This document shows, piece after piece, positions 58,201 through 64,000 of a stretch of DNA of 64,000 bases (positions within the stretch are counted from its first letter, which is position 1; every line of letters starts with the position of its first letter). The notes under the pieces are model-generated. The model was given only the letters and a program-made list of their open reading frames with translations. It ran no database searches and was not told the DNA's origin. This DNA comes from Setoptus koraiensis (Eukaryota > Arthropoda). The stretch spans positions 13,702,001 to 13,766,000 of the forward strand of contig CM106585.1 of the NCBI GenBank assembly GCA_048013815.1, given 5' to 3'. The translations under genes were made by a program, and so were the position numbers.

Positions 58201-59258
58201 ACGCTCAGTGACAACGAATCGACGACAGTTCCAGAACCTGAAAATCGCTTTGTTACATCGTCGATGCCAATACCCAGTGGTTTGTCTTGTGGTGCTAGCT
58301 CGAAATAGTTTCTATCGTGCCCAACGAAAGGATCCTCAACTTCGTTGCGTTCTTCATCAGGTTCCGATGAACGCTGAGTTTTTTTCTTGCGGCAATATAA
58401 TATAGGTTCTGGTGATTTCAGTGTTTGCCATGGACATGTGGAGTCAAAATACCAAGCAAATGAGTACATAACTGTTGACCAAAGGATCATTAATAGCAAG
58501 CTGAAATAATGGGGGATCGGATAGGGCATTGCACAATTCACATCAGGTGGAATTAGTTGGGGGGTCGCTAGCTCTGCTTCTTGGAGCATCGACCTCATAG
58601 CCGTCCACGGTGATATATGGGCTACAATTGTTAGAATAAACTTGAAATTTTCGTTAGGAGCAGTACATATCATCACATCGGTCCAGAGGCCAATCGGTGG
58701 TAAGAGTATTGTTAGCATAGATAGATGTAGTGAATTTATGAGACTGCCCAGTGCAAACACTATGCTAGTAAGTTGTATTGGGTAAATTATGAAGAGCAGT
58801 GGAAATATTGCGAATGGTAATTGAAGTGCAACATTGGCCAATGTCACGTATATACAGTTAGCGATGATACTTATTGTCCATGATATCGAAAGCATTGAAA
58901 ATGACACACCTAAATAGTATGAGGATTTTTTGAGGCCCATTGTGTGCATGAGCAAACGAAATCCGTCGCATTTTTCATTGACGAGCCAAACAATGGAAAA
59001 AAAGAAATGCGCTGACAATGAAGCAAACATAACCGGTGGAAGTGAATCCATGTCATCTAGTCCATGTTTTGTATTGCTCGCAAAAGAAAGACATAATATA
59101 ATTAGGAAAATGGGACAAATTAGCTCCAGGAATGTTCTTATGAAGTGTCTTCTCTTCAATAAGAAGAAATGCTTGAATATGATCCAAACTTGTCCATCAA
59201 TCGTGGGCTTGTAGGCCCCAGAGGACCGCTTCTCCTCTACAAGCCTGGAAGAATTCAT
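55206..59258 (-). CDS. ABCA-type lipid transporter, short full-length form
   Basis: A single 4-kb exon of 1350 residues. ABCA proteins move lipids across or out of membranes using ATP. Both halves are present: TMD1 (~40-270), NBD1 with Walker A GHNGAGKTT (363-371), signature LSGSE (463), Walker B LILDEPSSGVD and switch His in STQH; TMD2 (~710-950) and NBD2 with Walker A GPKNAGKST (1036-1044), signature LSGGN (1134), Walker B LMLDEPTAGIDP and SSHAMEE. Differences from the norm: Walker A of NBD2 reads PKNAGKS where PNGAGKS is usual; the NBD1 signature is LSGSE; and the large extracellular loop after TM1 is nearly absent. Total length is below the 1600-2200 typical of vertebrate ABCA. The frame is uninterrupted. 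Confidence 0.93.
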   Translation of the reverse strand: MNSSRLVEEKRSSGAYKPTIDGQVWIIFKHFFLLKRRHFIRTFLELICPIFLIILCLSFASNTKHGLDDMDSLPPVMFASLSAHFFFSIVWLVNEKCDGFRLLMHTMGLKKSSYYLGVSFSMLSISWTISIIANCIYVTLANVALQLPFAIFPLLFIIYPIQLTSIVFALGSLINSLHLSMLTILLPPIGLWTDVMICTAPNENFKFILTIVAHISPWTAMRSMLQEAELATPQLIPPDVNCAMPYPIPHYFSLLLMILWSTVMYSFAWYFDSTCPWQTLKSPEPILYCRKKKTQRSSEPDEERNEVEDPFVGHDRNYFELAPQDKPLGIGIDDVTKRFSGSGTVVDSLSLSVYRGQTTLLLGHNGAGKTTLMNMILGNLAPNQGKIYINGHDIDNCSEDARIGLGVCPQQSILMENLTVDEHLYLFAGIKCNYRGIVKQQHIDVVLQNVGLLEQRGKLCRRLSGSEKRKLSLALAFVGDSNVLILDEPSSGVDAESRKFLWDIIRMYRSSRTVLLSTQHMEEADYLSDRIAIMSSGKIVCCGSSVFLKKAFGSAYRLRLECLRGSYDSVMSKVSHYFPVAEIEGSKNQVSADQNSQYLDTTVKLIPSGSNDYDDQLIQLLDDLEQNHTSLGIKSFGLSCSTIEDVLLNSAKTFSTPWIQSDENIANELEILINKIFIARNPKQEDNPNSFFSSTLLILIKKHFTETHRSIWSVLFWRFILAAIVVHLTTVVLFTLRSSMGIWFNFFPLTIWMVSFIMNPLTEKTSKFKIMQLCSKATYWHYWLSRFITDLVYVILCSFILIPCIKFVFGATMADFGFIFLLMMLVLCAALLLLAYILSTCSTDLFTGVLIYIIMLHTHKVMLFSIAIFRDLFYRDSNVLSDLTIDKYCSGLYYVIPTVTAEWTVVHGFTEVRLESNVKMFDVTAPVLWQGLIIISLQSLAFAIILAFAERKRVNLLGFLSPRSCFNDKRPSGLRNLDEDVVKEKIRAKNIMENSLERINHALVVEDLTKFYTRNNRAVDGLTFAVDKSECFGLLGPKNAGKSTIFSMLTGDIPADYGRMLCNKLSANDGIEAYCQNIGYDPQSNLELSLSPVQALQFMARLRGINEDAIESIVESFLVLLRMQEHRNKSMAKLSGGNKRKLSFAMAVIGNPPVLMLDEPTAGIDPMVRRNIWQLLNTLKSKHGSSIIMSSHAMEECEAICDRLTVMIQGRMRCIGSVQHLRSKFGQGYNVRIQFDSTTSEDNHKEQIKAMNDYLSDSLRTSVLMDDVSTNSVVFKVTDGRIARSSIFRSLKALKSTHTNISYLVGDLTLEDVFVQFVKEQREPREQLRNWLNFSGVHLDIAEEHTSVIV

Positions 59259-59408
59259 TGTGAGTTGTGATGGTTGATTTTCGCTTGTTTTTGTGGTAAA
59301 TTGTTATTATCTCGCCAACATTGAAGCAGCTGACTAAATGATTGACTGGCTGGTCCTGTTGCCAACTTCAATTGCCTCGGTGATTACAATGTAGCTTCAT
59401 CGCGAAAT
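59259..59408. other. Upstream region of the ABCA gene, ends at gap
   Basis: Only 150 bp of promoter-side sequence is available before the gap. No TATA box seen. Confidence 0.4.
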
Positions 59409-59908
59409 NNNNNNNNNNNNNNNNNNNNNNNNNNNNNNNNNNNNNNNNNNNNNNNNNNNNNNNNNNNNNNNNNNNNNNNNNNNNNNNNNNNNNNNNNNNN
59501 NNNNNNNNNNNNNNNNNNNNNNNNNNNNNNNNNNNNNNNNNNNNNNNNNNNNNNNNNNNNNNNNNNNNNNNNNNNNNNNNNNNNNNNNNNNNNNNNNNNN
59601 NNNNNNNNNNNNNNNNNNNNNNNNNNNNNNNNNNNNNNNNNNNNNNNNNNNNNNNNNNNNNNNNNNNNNNNNNNNNNNNNNNNNNNNNNNNNNNNNNNNN
59701 NNNNNNNNNNNNNNNNNNNNNNNNNNNNNNNNNNNNNNNNNNNNNNNNNNNNNNNNNNNNNNNNNNNNNNNNNNNNNNNNNNNNNNNNNNNNNNNNNNNN
59801 NNNNNNNNNNNNNNNNNNNNNNNNNNNNNNNNNNNNNNNNNNNNNNNNNNNNNNNNNNNNNNNNNNNNNNNNNNNNNNNNNNNNNNNNNNNNNNNNNNNN
59901 NNNNNNNN
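59409..59908. other. Assembly gap of 500 N
   Basis: Exactly 500 N, the usual placeholder for a gap of unknown size. It lies at a repeat (the inverted-repeat element resumes directly after), so order and orientation of 59909-64000 relative to the rest may be uncertain. Confidence 0.99.
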
Positions 59909-60309
59909 GCATTTTTCGGTTTTTTCGTTTTTTTGGGGTCCCGATACTTTTGAAACACCATATACAGTGAGTGCAGGGTGCGTCGAGAATCGATGGTTTT
60001 GTTGCGTTTTCCGACAGCGAGCGTAATATCAGCGCGACTTTGTTAGGCTGACCGAAGTCAAAAAACATCACAGCAACCGACTCTCGGAAACCCCAACAGG
60101 GCAGCGTTTCTTTATAATTTGGGCTGAATTTCTACTCTTTTCCATGAAAACCACCCGTATTTCGGTCCTTATGTGCAAGTTGGTGAAAATCGGTGATAAT
60201 GAGGAAAATGGGTTGAATTTCGGCTTTTCGGCGACCACAAATACGTCTCAAGATCATCCTTATGATAAGAATGACTCGCTAGAAAATTCTTAGGGTTTTT
60301 GCCATGCAC
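59909..60309 (-). mobile_element. Inverted-repeat element, partial
   Basis: Reverse complement of about 4799-5212 of the 503-bp element. One end is lost in the gap; the other stops at GCCATGCAC, without the terminal ~25 bases, directly against the unknown coding fragment. Confidence 0.75.
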
Positions 60310-60670
60310 CAGTAATCACGCAACTGCAATTGATGAGCTTCTTGTCTTTGAAGTTCGAGTTGTCTCTCACGAACTGTCAATTTCTGCTGGATATCCCCTG
60401 TTTTTGTTGACAGTGGAGAGCACTATGCTTTACCTCCATTTTAGAGGAGCTAGCTCGCACCTTTGGCGAACAAACCCCGTCTGTAATTGGCTGCATTGGA
60501 CAAACTTCATTAGGATCGACCATGGGATATAGAGAATTTTGCGATTGATTCGTTTCGGCAGGCACAAATGACCATACTTCTTGTATATTAAACTCTGGTT
60601 GTAATGATAGAATATCCAGATAAGCTAATTGGTCGTCCATGATTCTGTAATTATTTAGTAATTGTTCCAT
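60310..60670 (-). pseudogene. Unknown repeated coding fragment, second copy
   Basis: Minus-strand copy of 4441-4772, reading MEQLLNNYRIMDDQLAYLD and on to SSSKMEVKHSALHCQQKQG. It differs from the first copy by a few bases and extends a little further 5'. It lies between two pieces of the inverted-repeat element. Confidence 0.45.
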
Positions 60671-60680
60671 ATATAATTTT

Positions 60681-60736
60681 CAGGGTTTTGCCATGCACAG
60701 GAATAGTTCGGCTCGGACCTGATTTGCCCTACTCTA
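60681..60736 (+). mobile_element. Inverted-repeat element, terminal fragment
   Basis: CAGGGTTTTGCCATGCACAG followed by the terminal TTTGCCCTACTCTA: this is the outer ~55 bases of the same element family. Confidence 0.65.
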
Positions 60737-60749
60737 CTTATCACCATCT

Positions 60750-61125
60750 GAAATCTGAATCCGCTGAAGAACCAATGTTCGACAACAAAATTTGCCAGTC
60801 TGGTAACAAGAGTGAGATGACTGAAAGTGAGCAACTTTAGAGAGAAATTTGAAAAGTCACTGACGGAGTGCGCACTTTCTCTCCCCAATGAATCACTCAT
60901 TGTTTCCTCCGACGACAACTGGTTAGAAATCTAGCGACTTTTTTCGTGACTGAATGCAATTACATGATCTTTTACTTGTCAGAGACATGTCTGGCCTCAC
61001 TCGATTGTGTGATCTTATCACCAGGGTGCTTAACAGTTTCCACGAGACAGGATTATTGCCTTTCGTTCATTGCTATGGAAAAGAAATGTTTGCATGAATG
61101 ATTTTTATTTGCACCTACAAACGAG
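60750..61125 (+). repeat. Partial diverged peptide cassette (5' half only)
   Basis: Plus-orientation match to about 42030-42540 of cassette L, including the companion block on the minus strand (60745-60918) and GATTGTGTGATCTTATCACC. It stops before any peptide gene and joins a minus-orientation cassette near 61130. Confidence 0.6.
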
Positions 61126-61139
61126 AAGACGCTGCAAAA

Positions 61140-62625
61140 GCAAGACTCATGTTACTATTGGTTTTTTATAACTGTTTATTAATTCATTTTGACGTTCGTT
61201 TTCAACAACAATCTGACACAATTGAAGTTCGCCAATTGACTCGCCCTAGGTTGCAGCGTATAGATCTCCTATCGATGATATAAACCATTCTGTTGCAAGT
61301 TGATTATCTGATGATTTATTGGGGTCACAAACTAAACACAGCATTCAATGCGCCATTAATTTCCTCAGCTCCTGCGCCTACTACTGTGTCAACGAGATTG
61401 CCTAAAACTCCAAGATTAGCTTGTATAAGGGGTGATTCTAGTACACCCGGAACTGCTTCACCCGCACCAGATATTACGGCGAGAACTTCAACCGGAATAT
61501 CTTGTCCAATGCTTTGTCCATAGCATGGTTTTATAATATCCGGCGTGGCTATCAGGAGGAAAGCGAACAGGCAAAGACATACAACGAAAGAATTATTCAT
61601 CATGTTCTGTTAGTTACGGCCGGTCGGATGGTTTTGCGTCGTGCGGGTTATGTTATTCGATGAATGACAACTGCTTATTTAATTGAAGCTGATTTAACAC
61701 TTGTTAGGTATGTTGTTGACTAACGATACCAAAGAGTAAAACAAAGAGTTTAAATACTTTCTCTCAATCGAGAAACTCTAAATCAATTTGTGAAACTGCG
61801 ACAGTCAGTGTAGCAATAGTTGACTTTTGAATACTTACAACTGATTGCCGATCATTCGTTGGCTTTTACGACAAATCCCACGATTCCAATAAAACTTCGT
61901 GTCTGCCGCCTGCACAAGTAATAAATCTCTAATCCTTCTTATACCATTGGAAAGTTTCAATTTCAAAGCGGCAGAATACGTTTGTTTGTAACAAATTTAT
62001 GGAAGTTATTGGAATTTGATTGCAGGTTATTTTTTAGCTATCCTAATCATTTTCATCTTGTCACAGGGCATGTGGCAACTGTTTTCTACAACGAGTGACA
62101 AATAACTACCAGTTATTGACTAGTGAGTGACAAATAGGATGCAATCTTTACTGATACAGTGCGTGCTCGGTGAAGGTACAGATGAATTTCACATGTGAAA
62201 ACATTTTTCTGATCGCAGCAATCAGACTAAACACTGCGGGAAGAAAAGAATCACGAGGTGCGTATCTTGACTTCTCTTGGCTCTAGATTCTGGAAATTTT
62301 CACACTTACCTTCTATGGTAAGCGCTGAAAGATCGACTGGTTCGAAAGGAAGAGTGTGCACCCTCAGTAGCGACTGCGAAGCGACTCTGGAGAAACCTTC
62401 GTCAAAAATTTCTCCCAAAAGTCGCTTGCTTACAACGATCTAACTCTGGTTACCGGGCTAGCGAATTTGATCGTCGAAGATTGGTACTTCAGAATTTCGC
62501 TTGTTTTGCGAATATTCTAAGAGTGTCTTCGCAACCTATATCTCATAATCGACTCGCATTGCTGCCTCGTTACTCTCATTAGGAAACCAAGAGACTGACC
62601 GAAACACGCAAACACCGACCCGTCG
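61140..62625 (-). repeat. Peptide cassette 4 (minus orientation)
   Basis: Carries the 61325-61603 peptide gene and, at 62260-62625, a good match to 41910-42275 in reverse. The block 61770-61900 is shared with cassette 3 but not with L or R. Confidence 0.8.
61325..61603 (-). CDS. Small secreted peptide precursor (copy 4, long form)
   Basis: 92 residues, the longest and most diverged member. Signal SFVVCLCLFAFLLIATPD then IIKPCYGQ in place of IIQPCFGQ; the mature part is Gly/Ala/Val/Leu-rich and weakly acidic (DIPVEVLAVISGAGEAVPGV, NLVDTVVGAGAEEINGALNA) and ends VFSL with no basic tail. The initiator ATG could be either of two near the start (MMNNSF versus MNNSF by position). Promoter and leader are those of the family. 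Function unknown. Confidence 0.6.
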   Translation of the reverse strand: MMNNSFVVCLCLFAFLLIATPDIIKPCYGQSIGQDIPVEVLAVISGAGEAVPGVLESPLIQANLGVLGNLVDTVVGAGAEEINGALNAVFSL

Positions 62626-62904
62626 TGAATCATGAGAAGTTAGCGGCAATTGACCTCTTCAGGTGTGATGCCCAGCCAGCCAAATCAGCGAGGCCCGAAA
62701 CAGAGACTATGTGGCCCACATCGTGTGGGTCGCCCAGATATGACTAAATACTCAGCCATCTATCTATTATGAAAGACGGTCAGTGCCGATGTGAGTAATT
62801 ATGGCTATAGACAAAGGCCATATGAACTGTATCGAGAGAAACAACAGAACAGAATCTAACTAAATCTGACAGAATCCAACAGAATTGAATAGGCCCCCCA
62901 GTCG
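62626..62904. other. Spacer between cassettes 4 and 3
   Basis: Unique sequence with no gene seen. Confidence 0.4.
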
Positions 62905-64000
62905 CAGACTAACTCTCATTAATTTTCGAACTTCAATCTTGATTCTGCTACAACATAGATGTGTTTTTTATTTCATATTTAGCCGGCCAAATCTAAGCGT
63001 GGTTCCGGCATACAGATCTTTCGCGTTTGTCACGAACCATTTCGTTGCGAGTTGATAAGCTGGTGATTCATAAGTGATAGACTATTTTTTACCAGGGCCC
63101 AATGCGCCTAAGTTTAATAAGTCTTTTATTTGCGCTTCTTGTGCATCACCTAATACACCAGCGAGATTATCTATAAGTCTGTTTAATCCATCAGTAAGAT
63201 CTTGTCCAAAGCATGGTTGAATTATACCCGATGTTGCTATCAGGAGGAAAGCAAACAGGCAAAGACATACAACGAAAGAATTCTTCATTTTGTTCTGTTA
63301 GTTACGGCCGGTTGTATGGTTATGCGTCTTGCGAGTTATGTTATTCTATAAATGACAACTGTTTATTTGGAGCTGATTACACTTGTTAGGTAAGTTAGTG
63401 ACTGATAGCACCAAAGAGTAAAACAGAGAGTTTAAATACTTTCTCTCAATCGAGAAACTCTAAATCAATTTGTGAAACTGCGACAGTCAGTGTAGCAATA
63501 GTTGACTTTTGAATACTTACAACTGATTGCCGATCATTCGTTGGCTTTTACGACAAATCCTTCAGTTCCAATAAAAATTGGTGCCTACCGCCCGCATATG
63601 TAATAAATCTAATCCTTTTCCTACTGTTGAAAACTTTCAATTTCAGAGCGCCACACAATGGCCACATGAGTAGACTAGATATAATTCGTTTGTTTGTGCC
63701 TAATTTATGGAAGGTATCAACTAATTCAAGGCTTTTGTTTGGCTATCTCAATCATTTTCATCTTGTCAGAGAGCATGTGACAGTTTACTTTTGCTTTACT
63801 TTTGCTTTTTACAATGAGTGACAAATAATTGGGTGTAATCCTCATCGATACAGTGTGTGGCTGGCAAAGGTGCAATTAAAAATCATTTTTGCAAACATTT
63901 TTTTCATCGCAATAAACATACTATTATCCTGTCCCATAAACACTTTTAAGCACCCTAGTGATAAGATCACACAATCAGAAGTTAATTTGGTTGCACTGCG
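62905..64000 (-). repeat. Peptide cassette 3 (minus orientation, runs off the window)
   Basis: Carries the 63082-63288 peptide gene. Upstream, 63600-64000 is nearly identical to 42380-42790 of cassette L reversed, while 63470-63590 matches cassette 4. The cassette continues beyond the window end. Confidence 0.85.
63082..63288 (-). CDS. Small secreted peptide precursor (copy 3)
   Basis: 68 residues. The signal and IIQPCFGQ are identical at DNA level to copy L over 87 bases, and the 60 bases spanning the leader and start also match exactly. Directly after CFGQ the mature part is unrelated: DLTDGLNRLIDNLAGVLGD, then AQIKDLLNLGALGPGKK. The end Gly-Lys-Lys resembles an amidation signal. Alternating Leu/Ile and polar residues suggest an amphipathic helix. 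Function unknown. Confidence 0.65.
   Translation of the reverse strand: MKNSFVVCLCLFAFLLIATSGIIQPCFGQDLTDGLNRLIDNLAGVLGDAQEAQIKDLLNLGALGPGKK

Noticed and set aside
59368-60071. Minus-strand open frames running across the gap
   Set aside because: They are open only because N carries no stops.

Overview
The window looks like nuclear DNA of an arthropod. Genes have short introns (about 90-560 bp) with GT/AG ends, core promoters pair a TATA box with a TCAGT-type initiator, and CAA/CTG triplet repeats are frequent in coding and non-coding DNA. The gene set (chitin-binding mucin-like protein, chymotrypsin-fold protease, chemoreceptor-like 7TM protein, short ABCA transporter) and several long intronless reading frames make a mite or other chelicerate a reasonable guess. 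That placement is inference; no sequence seen here proves it.

Layout. 0-7 kb: repeats, a gustatory-receptor-like gene with an X-box upstream, an inverted-repeat DNA element inside an unknown repeated coding fragment, then a two-exon MIOX gene. 9-15.5 kb: an unusual papain-family protease, an ELOVL fatty-acid elongase and an EF-hand protein. 19.5-26 kb: RpS15, WASp and Lunapark. 26-32 kb: a 1803-residue Gln-rich secreted protein with an N-terminal chitin-binding domain. 32-39.7 kb: a gene-poor stretch with orphan promoter-like modules. 39.7-42 kb: an unknown secreted protein and a broken protease homologue. 41.9-46.9 kb: a 1.8-kb inverted duplication. 47-52 kb: gene-poor. 52-54.3 kb: an unknown secreted protein. 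55-59.3 kb: a two-NBD ABCA transporter. 59.4-59.9 kb: a 500-N assembly gap. 60-64 kb: more copies of the repeated cassette.

The most unusual content is a family of small secreted-peptide genes at 43.1, 45.6, 61.4 and 63.2 kb. The signal-peptide coding DNA is identical or nearly so in three of them, including silent sites, but the predicted mature peptides differ sharply. Each gene sits in a cassette that recurs in both orientations, has a TATA/initiator promoter, carries a second protein-like conserved block on the opposite strand, and is a mosaic of the other copies. One cassette is flanked by a 107-bp direct duplication of host sequence. This is a candidate for a rapidly diversifying secreted peptide system.

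The remaining genes are mostly housekeeping: translation (RpS15), actin nucleation (WASp), ER shaping (Lunapark), inositol breakdown (MIOX), lipid elongation (ELOVL) and lipid transport (ABCA). I see no operon-like logic linking them. No viral or retroviral element was recognised.
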